From the NCBI GenBank assembly GCA_013202895.1, contig JABMPR010000225.1:1-58244 (forward strand): a stretch of 58,244 nucleotides of DNA, written 5' to 3'. The position numbers and the translations under genes are program-made. Origin of the DNA: a bacterium (GTDB lineage Bacteria > Fidelibacterota > UBA8477 > JABMPR01). The notes under the pieces are model-generated. The model had not been told where the DNA came from and searched no databases. It was given only the letters and a program-made list of their open reading frames with translations. Shown here in pieces: positions 9,963 to 20,325 of this stretch; the stretch's first letter is position 1, and every line of letters begins with the position of its first letter.

Positions 9963-11191
9963 GCTTGCGAAAATATGTGATCGGACGCCTAAAAGAGTTT
10001 GAAATGAGTACGCTTGTTCTGGTGTTGTTTCTCTCCGCCAGCGGACTTCTGGCGATCTATAGTATCGAAGTCCACCATACTTCAAGTTCTAACTATTTGC
10101 TTCGGCAAAGTGTTTGGGTTACGCTTGGTTTAGGTCTTTTTTTTGTAGGCTATCTGGCTCCTCGTAAAGTAATACACAATCTGTCATACATTGCTTATGC
10201 AGCTGGGATATTACTTTTGCTTATTCCTATCGGAATAAACCGTGGAGCAGGAGTCAACCGTTGGATCTCCTTTGGTAGTTATGGCGTTCAACCATCAGAA
10301 TTTATGAAAATTCTGCTGTTGATTGCTTTGGCAAGATATTTTGCCGATCACAAACGGAGCTTGTCTGCCATAAGGGAACTAATGACACCGTTTGCAATGA
10401 CGATGGTTCCCACTGCCCTGGTATTAATGCAGCCTGATTTAGGAACCGCCCTGGTGTATTTCGGAACCTTTATTGTTGTGATCTTCTGGGCTGGGATTAG
10501 ACCCCTCTATTTCTTTCTTTTGCTGGCTCCGGTAATATCCATGTTAGCAGCGTTTCAAACATTATCATTTTTTCTGTGGATGGGACTGATTATTGTTATC
10601 CTCTATTTTGGGAATCTCCCCTTCTGGACAAAGATATTCAATTTCAGTATAAACGTTGGTCTGGGAGGGATTACCAATTTGCTTTGGGCTCTACTCAAAC
10701 CTTATCAGCAACAAAGAATTCTGTCTCTTATAGATTCAGAATCTGACCCACTTGGTGCCGGGTATCAGGTCTCACAATCTTTGACGGCATTTGGAGCGGG
10801 CGGACCATTTGGCAAGGGTCTGGGCGAAGGGACACAGACGCAATTAAAGTTCCTTCCCGAACAGCATACAGATTTTATTATGACGGTCATCGGGGAAGAA
10901 TTCGGCTTTATTGGTGTCATGATAGTAATTACGTTGTTTTATTTGCTTATCGCCAGACTGGTGAACCAGGCATACAGCAGCAAATACCGCTTTGATAGTG
11001 TAATCCTAATTGGGTTCGCCTCTGTATTGCTATTCCATGTATTTGTTAATCTTGGTATGATTGCCGGCATCATGCCTGTCACAGGCATTCCCTTACCATA
11101 TATTAGCTATGGCGGATCATTTATGGTGACGACTATGATATTCGCTGGGTTATCCACCAATATGGCTACTTCAGGTAGAGCGGCTCGCTGA
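9959..11191 (+). CDS. rodA: Rod shape-determining SEDS protein RodA
   Basis: GAGVNRWISFGSYGVQPSEFMKI, QPDLGTALV, LKFLPEQHTDFIMTVIGEEFGF, PLPYISYGGS. Confidence 0.96.
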   Translation: MSLRKYVIGRLKEFEMSTLVLVLFLSASGLLAIYSIEVHHTSSSNYLLRQSVWVTLGLGLFFVGYLAPRKVIHNLSYIAYAAGILLLLIPIGINRGAGVNRWISFGSYGVQPSEFMKILLLIALARYFADHKRSLSAIRELMTPFAMTMVPTALVLMQPDLGTALVYFGTFIVVIFWAGIRPLYFFLLLAPVISMLAAFQTLSFFLWMGLIIVILYFGNLPFWTKIFNFSINVGLGGITNLLWALLKPYQQQRILSLIDSESDPLGAGYQVSQSLTAFGAGGPFGKGLGEGTQTQLKFLPEQHTDFIMTVIGEEFGFIGVMIVITLFYLLIARLVNQAYSSKYRFDSVILIGFASVLLFHVFVNLGMIAGIMPVTGIPLPYISYGGSFMVTTMIFAGLSTNMATSGRAAR

Positions 11192-11303
11192 GATAAAAGC
11201 GCCATCATTCTAGGACATTTAGCGTTGCTAGACTCTTTTCAATGGTTAAATTTACGGCCGTATGATTTCTTGTCCTAACTCCCAGCAGAAAGCGATATAA
11301 GCC

Positions 11304-12473
11304 ATGCAAAAAAGACAGTTCGGGTACCTCTTGATACTTGCTTTGGTCATTGGATGTTCGGGTACCAAAGACCTCAAAAAAGAAATTGAACAAGTCAAAC
11401 AGGAAGGTCAGGGTACCGACAGTGTACTTTTCATGTTAGATGAAAGGTTGAAAGAGTTCTCGAGAGAGGTCAAAGCCATGCGTGAGACCTACAATGAAAA
11501 TCATATCAGTCTCGAAAACCTCTATAAATTAAATGCTGATACGAAGCGCAATGTTGACCAACTTGCCACCGATGTGGATGGAAAACTTCTGAGTGAAAGA
11601 AATCGTATAGATTCGCTGGCATTATTATCTGATCAGTTGAATGAGCAACAAATAGCGGGCTTACAAGCTGAGCAGGCAGGTATTCGTGAATCTCTCACGG
11701 GCCTGAGTTCCTCTCTGAAAACAACCCAATTTCAGGTAGATAGCATATACACTATGCTGGATCCGGAAAAAATGTCAGTCATGGAAGATAATTTATTAAA
11801 TATTAAGAATCAGGTATCTCTGCTGGATTCATCCTTTACCGATTTCCAATTAACTGTGGCTGACCACATTATGAATTCAGAAGGCCAACTATTAACATTG
11901 GAGAATCACGCCAAGGTACAAGACAGTGCTAACTACGATATATTATCTCAATTGGTACTGCTTGAGAATAAAATAATTTCACTAACTAATTCATTTAATG
12001 AGTTGATGGCTATGCCCGGTACAACGCCAAATATACCATCATCTTCGCTCTCACAAGCCCAAACACCAGTAACTTCTTCAGCAGCAGTAGCAACAATGGA
12101 TTATGAAACATATAAACAAAACTATATTGACGCCCTCAGTTCCTACCAGAATGGTGATTTCATGGGTGCAATTGACCAATTCGAAATGCTCATCCGTAGC
12201 GATTCTCAGAATGATCTCGCTGACAATGCTCAGTATTGGATCGGAGAGTGTTATTACGCCTTAGATGAATATTTTCGTGCAATCGAAGCCTTTCGCAAAG
12301 TGTTGAATTATTCTGACTCTAATAAAGCAGACGCTGCACAATTTAAAATCGGATACTCCTATCTCAACAGTGGAGATAAAACTCGTGGTTATAATGAATT
12401 AGAACGGCTTCTGGATATGTTCCCCGAATCTACCTACCGGGAAAAAATTAAACAAATCCTCGCCTCTAGATAA
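11304..12473 (+). CDS. YbgF/CpoB-like coiled-coil TPR lipoprotein
   Basis: Lipobox LALVIGCSG; coiled coil; YxxALxxYQNGDFxGAIDQFExxIRxxxxxxLADNAQYWIGECYYALDEY. Confidence 0.8.
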   Translation: MQKRQFGYLLILALVIGCSGTKDLKKEIEQVKQEGQGTDSVLFMLDERLKEFSREVKAMRETYNENHISLENLYKLNADTKRNVDQLATDVDGKLLSERNRIDSLALLSDQLNEQQIAGLQAEQAGIRESLTGLSSSLKTTQFQVDSIYTMLDPEKMSVMEDNLLNIKNQVSLLDSSFTDFQLTVADHIMNSEGQLLTLENHAKVQDSANYDILSQLVLLENKIISLTNSFNELMAMPGTTPNIPSSSLSQAQTPVTSSAAVATMDYETYKQNYIDALSSYQNGDFMGAIDQFEMLIRSDSQNDLADNAQYWIGECYYALDEYFRAIEAFRKVLNYSDSNKADAAQFKIGYSYLNSGDKTRGYNELERLLDMFPESTYREKIKQILASR

Positions 12474-12498
12474 TAGGTTATCAAAAATAAAAAACTCT

Positions 12499-13332
12499 AT
12501 GGCTACAAAAATTTACTATCTCTCTGCTGAAGTTTCACCATTTAGTGAAGCAACAGATCTCGCTAGGATTTCAAACAAAATTCCCACTCATTTTCAAGAG
12601 AAAAAACAAGATTTTAGAATATTCACACCACGCTATGGATTTGTTAGCGAAAGGCGTTTTGTTATTCGCGAAGTCATTCGACTTAAAGAGATAGAGGTTG
12701 AGTTTAAGGGCGAAATCAATTTTGGATCTGCGAAATCAGCATTTGTACCATCAACAAAAGTGCAGGTCTATTTCATGGAATACCTTCCGTATTTCGGAAG
12801 CAAAAATAAAACACTCTATAAAGTCGCTGAAAATCGCTATAATCAGAGAAATGCTGAGAAGTATTTTTATTTTTCCAAAATTGCCATTGAGAATTTGACA
12901 TATCTATATTGGCAGCCCGAATACATCATGTGTAATGATTGGACTACAGCTTTAGTGCCAGTACTCTTAAAGACCGTTTATTTAGAAGAGGAATTCTTCG
13001 CAGACATGAAAACAGTCTTAAATCTGGTCAATATTACTGAAATGGGCAAGGTAGCAAAAAAGCATTATGAAATGGCGGGAATTGCCGCTGAAGATTATGA
13101 GGGATTTGAAGACAATCTATTGGGTTTGGCTATCAAACACGCTGACGAAATCATTAGTATTTCAATCGATGGTAAAGACAATAAAAAAGAAATCGAAGCG
13201 AACAATAATATTCAAAAAGCGCTCAAGGCTACTGGTAAAAAGGTTAAATATTTTACTGTTTCAAATGAAAGTGAAGAAGATTGGGACCAACTCTATTTAG
13301 ATTTGGAAACATTTTTCGGAGTTGAGTATTAA
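12499..13332 (+). CDS. Stand-alone starch/glycogen synthase N-terminal-domain-like protein (GT5 N-domain only)
   Basis: IYYLSAEVSPFSEATDLARISNKIP..FRIFTPRYGFV..YIMCNDWTTALVPVLLK parallels the GT5 N-domain; no C-terminal catalytic domain before the stop. Confidence 0.75.
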   Translation: MATKIYYLSAEVSPFSEATDLARISNKIPTHFQEKKQDFRIFTPRYGFVSERRFVIREVIRLKEIEVEFKGEINFGSAKSAFVPSTKVQVYFMEYLPYFGSKNKTLYKVAENRYNQRNAEKYFYFSKIAIENLTYLYWQPEYIMCNDWTTALVPVLLKTVYLEEEFFADMKTVLNLVNITEMGKVAKKHYEMAGIAAEDYEGFEDNLLGLAIKHADEIISISIDGKDNKKEIEANNNIQKALKATGKKVKYFTVSNESEEDWDQLYLDLETFFGVEY

Positions 13333-13370
13333 AAACTCTCAGAGTTGGCAACCTTTACACTAAATCGTTT

Positions 13371-13400
13371 AAGTCAAGTGTTCGAACACTTGACTTTTTT
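13371..13400 (+). terminator. Rho-independent terminator (26-bp perfect palindrome plus T tract)
   Basis: AAGTCAAGTGTTCGAACACTTGACTT followed by TTTT. Confidence 0.85.
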
Positions 13401-13413
13401 TACCAAGGGGCTT

Positions 13414-14544
13414 ATGAAAACCAAGATTCTTTTCCCACTAATTTCAATCATATTCTTTCTTTCTTCTTGCGAAGATCCTCTACCGCACGAAAATTCATCA
13501 TTTGTATACATTCCATTTTCATTCCGCACAGACACACTTAATAATATTGAAACTATTCAATATGTGCCAAATGAAATTGAATGGGACTCTCATTTACGGG
13601 CCTGGGTTGGCGAAACACGCTTTTATAAGTCCGGTTTTGCCGTAGAAATTGATTTTGCTGACACGAATCTAGATTTCAGTAACATAGAAAACATCCAATT
13701 TTCATTAAGACACCAAATGACTTTCCCTGAAAATGGGGGAGATACCCTCATTAACGAATATGCTATTTTTGATTTCTATGAAACTGATGGCCAGCAAATA
13801 GACATGAATAATGCTGCCAGCTTTGGGACTCTATTAGGTTCTGATTCCATGAACGTCAAAGGCGGTAATGATATCTGGTCATTTACCCTACCGGATGGAA
13901 TAATCGCTACCGGAGACAGCAGTATTGGTCTAGGGATATATCCACAAGAACAGGGTCTGCTATCTGCCATCTATGGTGCAGGAACAACCATTCGGCCGGT
14001 TCTTATTTTTAACTTTAAAGAGCCCGACACAACCGGAGGGGACAGTATTACCTTTCTTTCATATTCTGCCGATACTTTGTATTTGGATCTCGTGGAAAAA
14101 CCAAGTGCTTTTAATCGATCTGATCAGAATTACCTGAGTCAATTAAGCAACGATTCACTATTATATACCCTTTATTTGGAGGGGCTTAAACCTGAGGGAG
14201 ACACATTGATGCATGTGGCCTCATCAAGTTTTTTACCTGGCATCCTTCCCGATTCATCAGAATTGTATTTTTCCTCATCAGCTGATTCATTACAGAGATT
14301 CGGTGTTCGTCTAACAGATGCCACAACTCTATTCTCGGTGGATGTTGAAGTTCTAGCCAATAGCTTCAGCTTCCCAAACGAGATTAATTATATGATTCAA
14401 GCCGCATTAGATGATGAAAGAACTGAATTAGAATTAATAATGCAACCCCTCTTGCCTGGATACGGACCTGGATTTATAGCATTTTCAACCGCTGAAAATC
14501 AATCTACGCTTTCGTTGAGTACATCAATGGGGGTGCGACCATGA
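13414..14544 (+). CDS. Hypothetical lipoprotein
   Basis: MKTKILFPLISIIFFLSSCEDPL lipobox; ATG after the terminator, start trimmed from 13345. Confidence 0.7.
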   Translation: MKTKILFPLISIIFFLSSCEDPLPHENSSFVYIPFSFRTDTLNNIETIQYVPNEIEWDSHLRAWVGETRFYKSGFAVEIDFADTNLDFSNIENIQFSLRHQMTFPENGGDTLINEYAIFDFYETDGQQIDMNNAASFGTLLGSDSMNVKGGNDIWSFTLPDGIIATGDSSIGLGIYPQEQGLLSAIYGAGTTIRPVLIFNFKEPDTTGGDSITFLSYSADTLYLDLVEKPSAFNRSDQNYLSQLSNDSLLYTLYLEGLKPEGDTLMHVASSSFLPGILPDSSELYFSSSADSLQRFGVRLTDATTLFSVDVEVLANSFSFPNEINYMIQAALDDERTELELIMQPLLPGYGPGFIAFSTAENQSTLSLSTSMGVRP

Positions 14545-15719
14545 GAATGAAATTAATTTTACTCCTGATCCTATGTATCTCGCTTTCAGGTCAATCTGCA
14601 TACTACCGTCTTGGTTATGGTGATTTATTTCCATCGACAGACCCTATGGGGAGCGGTGCAGGGACCGGAGTAATTGCGCTCCAGGATTCGGCGCTTATCA
14701 ACATGCATAACCCAGCAACTCTAAACAATCTTAAACGTGTTTATTTTGGTGGATACCTTGGATCTGAATATCGCTCTGTCTCTGAAACAATGTCAAATAA
14801 CACCCGTTTGGAGCAGGTCAGCTTTGCTCTACCTCTGGGCAACAAAATTGGAATGAGTCTGGGTGCCCTGGCAGTTTCTGATTTTGAATCAATATATGGG
14901 ATTGAGCTGGATGATGGTGAGATCACAGAGAAATCAAGCGGGGGTATATGGGATTACCAACTGGGTCTTGGATATACCTTGAATCCCACCATGAGTCTTG
15001 GTATTAAACTTCACTCACTGCGGGGTCAATTCAGACGACAAACCATGTTGATTTCCGACACCCATGCCGAATTATACGTTCTCAAGGGTACTATCCATGG
15101 CAAGAGTCTGGAGCTTGGAATGATCTCCCAACTAGGCCAAAAAGTAACTTTAGGTGTAACGGCAGATATTGTCACGCAGATCCCTATTCTTGAAGGTCGA
15201 GATAGTCTCGCGGGCACTGCCGAATACGTCGAGTTTAGTGAGAAGTTAGCCGCCTGGCCAACCACTATTAAACTGGGTGTCGTATACCACTACTCCGATT
15301 ATACCAAGATAGTTACTGGAATAGCTCAACAATTGTTTCCGGAAAACGGTTTTCAAGATGCCAGTGTTTTTTCTCTACCCGATGGTTGGCATACGGTTCC
15401 TGTGGCTTCTTTTCAATCATCATTATTGCACCTGGCTACGGATAGAAATTCACGACAGTGGACCAAACGCACGAGTTGGCAAGCAGGTGTTTCTTTTAAA
15501 AATTATTATCTATCCTCCAGCAGCAATAAGCTTTTTTATGAGCTTGCGTTTATTTCAGGAATCAGACTTGGATTAAGGACTGGAAAAAGTTTATTTGAAG
15601 TATCGGGAGAATTTGGATCCCGAAGTGGAGATGAAAGTTTACCTGAAGAGCTATATGCTCGAATTAAATTTGGAATACAGGTAAACGATACGTGGTTTAA
15701 AAAAGTAAAAAGAAGATGA
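14541..15719 (+). CDS. Predicted outer-membrane beta-barrel protein (PorV/FadL-like fold)
   Basis: Signal peptide; MGSGAGTGVIALQDSALINMHNPATLNNL; alternating amphipathic strands; ATGA overlap with the upstream gene. Confidence 0.6.
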   Translation: MRMKLILLLILCISLSGQSAYYRLGYGDLFPSTDPMGSGAGTGVIALQDSALINMHNPATLNNLKRVYFGGYLGSEYRSVSETMSNNTRLEQVSFALPLGNKIGMSLGALAVSDFESIYGIELDDGEITEKSSGGIWDYQLGLGYTLNPTMSLGIKLHSLRGQFRRQTMLISDTHAELYVLKGTIHGKSLELGMISQLGQKVTLGVTADIVTQIPILEGRDSLAGTAEYVEFSEKLAAWPTTIKLGVVYHYSDYTKIVTGIAQQLFPENGFQDASVFSLPDGWHTVPVASFQSSLLHLATDRNSRQWTKRTSWQAGVSFKNYYLSSSSNKLFYELAFISGIRLGLRTGKSLFEVSGEFGSRSGDESLPEELYARIKFGIQVNDTWFKKVKRR

Positions 15720-15729
15720 GGACTAACTC

Positions 15730-17004
15730 GTGAAATCAAGATCAGCTTCAATACTAGTCATGGGCATCATGTTGTTCACAATGGTGATATCAGCCTGCAT
15801 GCCACCAGCGGCAACAGCTGAGGAATTAGCCCTACGCGAAAAGGCACGCAAGGATTCTGTAAGGAAAGCAAATTCGCGATACTGCATGAAACACTTGAGT
15901 TTTGCAACTGAGTATTATAAGAATAAAGCTTATGCCGATGCCTTATTTAACTATCAGAAACTGTTTGAATATGAATGCGTTGATGAGGAGATGGCTCAAA
16001 ACGTTTATGTATTTATAGCAAACTGCTATCGTGAACAGGGCAATCTAGACTCTGCTCTGCTTTATTACGATGAGGGATTATCGATTATTCCCGATAATAA
16101 ATATCTCTGGGATAGCAAACTATTTGCATTGACCATGATTGGCGACGATGAATCTATCATGAAAACTAAAATCGATATGTTCCGACAGTTTCCAGAAAAT
16201 TACGCCCTCGGGGAAGAAATAGCTGAAGATTATATAGCCAGTGGAATGTACGACGAGGCTAAAGCCATGGCCGAATCTCTATTGGTAACTGATCCAGAAA
16301 ATAAAAATCTGACAAATATTATCCGTGAAGCCGTGGAAGCAACCGGTGGGGATGTTCTTGGATTCCTGGAAACAGAATACAAAAATAACCCTGACAACAT
16401 TTCAAATGCGCAGGAATATGCTCGAGAATTACGGGCAGCCGGTGAAACGACTACCGCCATCACCGTATTTGAGAGTATCCTCAATATTGCTCCCGATATG
16501 ACCAATATTATGAAAGATTTGGTTCAAACATACGGTGAGGTAGGTCAAACCAAAGATGTCATAACAATTCTAAAAAAATTGAATACAATGAATCCTGATA
16601 ATATCCGCATCTACTTTGATATGACCGAAGCCTATATTAGTGATAATCAACTCAAATCAGCGATGAGCTGGGCCACAAAAGCCCTTAAGCTGGATGGTGA
16701 AAACGGCCAGGCATATGCAAATCGAGCAAAAGTTTTTGAAGCAGTTGCAACTCAGTGTACTGGAGCTGTACCGGATTTTGATGATAAATTGGTTTTTATG
16801 ATGGCATATGAGGACAACTTAACCGCCAAAGCCAAAGAATATCATAAGGTCACCAATAAGATAGATTTTCTTAAAGAAGCCCGGATTCCACAAAGTGGTG
16901 ACTGGTTCTTCAACAAAGATGATTACGTTAAAAAAGGACAGGCCAAACCCAAAAAAGAGTGCTACGGTTGGCTCAATCGTAGCGTAACGGCTCCTACCAA
17001 ATAA
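15730..17004 (+). CDS. TPR-repeat lipoprotein
   Basis: Lipobox MVISACM; several TPR units (YADALFNYQKLFEYE, LDSALLYYDEGLSIIPDN, LKSAMSWATKALKLDGENGQAYANRAKVFE). Confidence 0.75.
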   Translation: MKSRSASILVMGIMLFTMVISACMPPAATAEELALREKARKDSVRKANSRYCMKHLSFATEYYKNKAYADALFNYQKLFEYECVDEEMAQNVYVFIANCYREQGNLDSALLYYDEGLSIIPDNKYLWDSKLFALTMIGDDESIMKTKIDMFRQFPENYALGEEIAEDYIASGMYDEAKAMAESLLVTDPENKNLTNIIREAVEATGGDVLGFLETEYKNNPDNISNAQEYARELRAAGETTTAITVFESILNIAPDMTNIMKDLVQTYGEVGQTKDVITILKKLNTMNPDNIRIYFDMTEAYISDNQLKSAMSWATKALKLDGENGQAYANRAKVFEAVATQCTGAVPDFDDKLVFMMAYEDNLTAKAKEYHKVTNKIDFLKEARIPQSGDWFFNKDDYVKKGQAKPKKECYGWLNRSVTAPTK

Positions 17005-17016
17005 CGGCTAAACCCA

Positions 17017-17469
17017 ATGAGAATTGCCCTAGGTTCTGATCACGCTGCTTATGAGGCTAAAGCTCATATAAAACAGTATCTTGAATCTTCAGGCAATGAG
17101 GTTATTGATGTAGGTACTCATTCGATTGAGTCTTGCGACTATCCAGATTATGCTGAAAAAGTTAGTCTGGCAGTGCAATCTGGAACTGTGAATCGTGGTG
17201 TTTTAATTTGTGGCACTGGGTTAGGGATGTCTATGGCCGCTAACCGCTATACCGGCATTCGAGCTGCACTATGTCATACTGAAGAATTAGCCTCACTTAG
17301 TCGATTACACAACGATTCAAACATATTGTGCCTTGGTGCAAGAACCCAATCACTGGCCATGATGGAAAAAATACTAATGATCTGGCTGGATACTGTTTGG
17401 GAAGGTGACCGGCATGCCAGGCGTGTTCAGAAAATTGATTCAAACCCGAGAGGTCAACATGCTGAATGA
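17017..17469 (+). CDS. rpiB: Ribose-5-phosphate isomerase B
   Basis: [49 protein letters not shown]. Confidence 0.95.
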   Translation: MRIALGSDHAAYEAKAHIKQYLESSGNEVIDVGTHSIESCDYPDYAEKVSLAVQSGTVNRGVLICGTGLGMSMAANRYTGIRAALCHTEELASLSRLHNDSNILCLGARTQSLAMMEKILMIWLDTVWEGDRHARRVQKIDSNPRGQHAE

Positions 17470-18757
17470 TCTTAGAGTGGCTGATCCTGAAGTCTATGCA
17501 TCAATTATTGCAGAGCGCGATAGAGAAAATGATACGCTGGAACTGATCGCATCGGAAAATTTTGTTAGCAAAGCAGTACTCCAGGCTGCTGGAAGCGTCA
17601 TGACCAACAAATACGCTGAGGGCTATCCGGGTAAACGCTACTATGGTGGCTGTGATGCTGTTGATATTGCAGAGGATCTGGCAAGAGATAGAGTTAAACA
17701 ACTCTTTAACGCAGAATATGCTAATGTACAGCCACACTCAGGAAGTCAGGCTAATATGTCGGTATACTTCACCCTGGTAAAACATGGTGATACGGTATTG
17801 GGAATGGATCTGGCTCATGGCGGTCATCTGACACATGGATCAGCGGTTAACTTTTCTGGGCGCTTTTATAATATTGTGGCTTATGGTGTTGATCCAGAAA
17901 CGGGACGGATTGATTATGACATGGTCCGGGATCAGGCAAAAAAGTATCAACCAAGGATGATCATTGCTGGTGGGAGTGCCTATCCACGACACTATGATTT
18001 TAAAACATTTCGCGAGATTGCAGATGAAGTCGGGGCTTTCTTAATGGCTGATGTTGCACACCCCGCTGGATTAATTGCTGCAGGCGAACACCCAAGCCCC
18101 ATACCATATTGTCATGTTGTCACCTCAACCACCCATAAGACACTTAGGGGTCCGCGGGGAGGTCTGGTCATGATGGGGAAAGATTTTGAGAATCCTTTTG
18201 GTATCGTTGCCCCAAAGAGCGGTCGCACGAAATTGATGAGTGAATTGCTGGATAGTACTGTTATGCCAGGTATCCAGGGTGGACCGCTCATGCATATCAT
18301 TGCCGCCAAAGCAGTGGCTTTTGGAGAAGCTTTGAAACCTGACTTTAAAAATTATGCAAAGCAGGTAATTGCCAACGCAAAGGCCCTGGGCAAAGCCTTG
18401 AGTAATTATAATTTTGATTTAATTTCTGGTGGGACAGATAATCATCTATTGCTCATCGATTTGACAAAAATGGATATCAGCGGTAAGAAAGCTGAACGAA
18501 TTCTGGAAGAATCTGGTATGACCACAAACAAGAACATGGTGCCTTTTGATAAGCGCAGTCCCTTGATTACCAGCGGTATCCGAATTGGAACTGCTGCTTT
18601 AACCACACGCGGTTTCAAAGAAACTGAAATGCAAGCTATAGCCGGATTAATTAATGAAGTATTGTCTGATCAGGATAACGAAGCCGTATTCAAATCTGTG
18701 AAGGCCAAGGTTAGAGAAATGGTCCAGGGTTTTCCCCTTTATCAGGATGTGGAGTAA
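17459..18757 (+). CDS. glyA: Serine hydroxymethyltransferase
   Basis: [45 protein letters not shown]; start MLNDLRV. Confidence 0.97.
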   Translation: MLNDLRVADPEVYASIIAERDRENDTLELIASENFVSKAVLQAAGSVMTNKYAEGYPGKRYYGGCDAVDIAEDLARDRVKQLFNAEYANVQPHSGSQANMSVYFTLVKHGDTVLGMDLAHGGHLTHGSAVNFSGRFYNIVAYGVDPETGRIDYDMVRDQAKKYQPRMIIAGGSAYPRHYDFKTFREIADEVGAFLMADVAHPAGLIAAGEHPSPIPYCHVVTSTTHKTLRGPRGGLVMMGKDFENPFGIVAPKSGRTKLMSELLDSTVMPGIQGGPLMHIIAAKAVAFGEALKPDFKNYAKQVIANAKALGKALSNYNFDLISGGTDNHLLLIDLTKMDISGKKAERILEESGMTTNKNMVPFDKRSPLITSGIRIGTAALTTRGFKETEMQAIAGLINEVLSDQDNEAVFKSVKAKVREMVQGFPLYQDVE

Positions 18758-18762
18758 TTCTG

Positions 18763-19206
18763 ATGAATTGTCCACAATGCCAACACGGTGATACTAGGGT
18801 AATTGACTCGAGACATACCCAAGATGGGCGGGCAATTCGGCGCCGAAGGGAGTGTGGAAGTTGTTCATTCCGCTTCACGACCTATGAATATGTGGAAACT
18901 CAGCCATTGTTGGTGATAAAAAGCAATCAAAGACGCGAACCATTTGATCGTGAAAAAATCTTGATGAGCATAGCTATCGCTTGTAGTAAACGCCCCATTA
19001 ACAGCACTCAAATGAATCAAACTGTTGACCTTATTCTTCAGGATGTAAATTCTTTTGGATCCTCCGAAGTTCATGCGAAAGATATAGGTGAACTGGTTAT
19101 GAAACATCTCAAAGGTCTGGACGAGATTGCTTATGTGCGATTTGCCAGTGTTTACCGGAAATTTGAGGATGTTAATGAATTCAGAGCAGAATTGGATGAT
19201 ATCTAG
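18763..19206 (+). CDS. nrdR: Transcriptional repressor NrdR
   Basis: MNCPQCQHGDTRVIDSRHTQDGRAIRRRRECGSCSFRFTTYE plus ATP-cone. Confidence 0.96.
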   Translation: MNCPQCQHGDTRVIDSRHTQDGRAIRRRRECGSCSFRFTTYEYVETQPLLVIKSNQRREPFDREKILMSIAIACSKRPINSTQMNQTVDLILQDVNSFGSSEVHAKDIGELVMKHLKGLDEIAYVRFASVYRKFEDVNEFRAELDDI

Positions 19207-19241
19207 TTCAAACCCTTATTTTTAAATAGATTCAGTGCGTT

Positions 19242-19991
19242 ATGATCAAAATCAATAATGTACATAAGGCCTTTGGTGATCTCATTGTGTTGAGTGGAGT
19301 TAGCACAGAGGTAAGTGATGGGCAAAGTTTGGTTGTAATGGGGAAAAGTGGTCAAGGCAAAAGTGTATTACTCAAACTCATCACCAGACTTCTTTATCTC
19401 GACTCTGGGCAAATCTTCATTGATGATGATGATCTTGGAACGCTAAATGGTAAAGATTTAGACGTTTGTCGCTTGAAGTTCGGTATGCTGTTTCAATCGG
19501 CTGCACTTTTTGACAGTCTAAATATATTTGACAATGTGGGGATTGGGCTCAAAGCCTATAATCGTTATTCTGAATCTGAGATCAAATCTATTACTACAGA
19601 TAGTCTTGCTCGTGTTGGTCTGGTTGATGTTGAAGAGAAATACCCGGCCCAATTGAGTGGGGGCATGCGAAAAAGAGTGGGACTGGCGCGGGTGGTTGCG
19701 ATGCGACCCCAGTATATCCTCTACGATGAGCCTACAACAGGCTTAGATCCTGTCACAAGCTCCCAGATTGCCAAGCTGATGAAACAGATGCAGGTTGATT
19801 TAAATGTTACCAGTATCATTGTGACCCATGATATCCCTACTGCATTTTTTCTGGCAGACAAAATTGTTTTGCTGGAAAACGGGAACTTTTCATTTACTGG
19901 AAGCGTGGAAGATATGAAAGCTTCAGAGCTGGAATCCGTGCAGGATTTTATTAGTGGTTATAAAGAGGAAGCAGATTTGAATAGAAGATGA
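19242..19991 (+). CDS. ABC transporter ATP-binding protein, Mla (MlaF)-like
   Basis: Walker A GKSGQGKSVLLK; LSGGMRKRVGLARV; DEPTTGLDPVTS. Confidence 0.88.
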   Translation: MIKINNVHKAFGDLIVLSGVSTEVSDGQSLVVMGKSGQGKSVLLKLITRLLYLDSGQIFIDDDDLGTLNGKDLDVCRLKFGMLFQSAALFDSLNIFDNVGIGLKAYNRYSESEIKSITTDSLARVGLVDVEEKYPAQLSGGMRKRVGLARVVAMRPQYILYDEPTTGLDPVTSSQIAKLMKQMQVDLNVTSIIVTHDIPTAFFLADKIVLLENGNFSFTGSVEDMKASELESVQDFISGYKEEADLNRR

Positions 19992-20272
19992 TATATTGAA
20001 GGAATTAAAAAATAATGCAGATGCTCTTGGTATTGAAAAATTGGAAAATAGCGAGTGCATTCTTACGCATAATTACCTAATTAGTAGCTGCGTTAGCTAT
20101 ATCACAGGAGCGCCTAATTATCGGAATATCCTTTGATTAGCGCAGGTTGGAAAACTATATTCGCCCGATTTTATGAGGAGAAAATAAACAGATAAATCGT
20201 TATTAGGAACTTTTGAGGATATTCCTCGCAATATGAATTGGAACATGGCGTTCATCTTTTAATAAGTTTGAT

Positions 20273-20304
20273 ACCGAATGAGATATAGACCATTCGGTTT
20301 TTTT
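20273..20304 (+). terminator. Rho-independent terminator upstream of the PorV-like gene
   Basis: ACCGAATG-AGATATAGAC-CATTCGGT followed by TTTTTT. Confidence 0.75.
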
Positions 20305-20325
20305 GTGAATGAGGAGTTTGATAAA

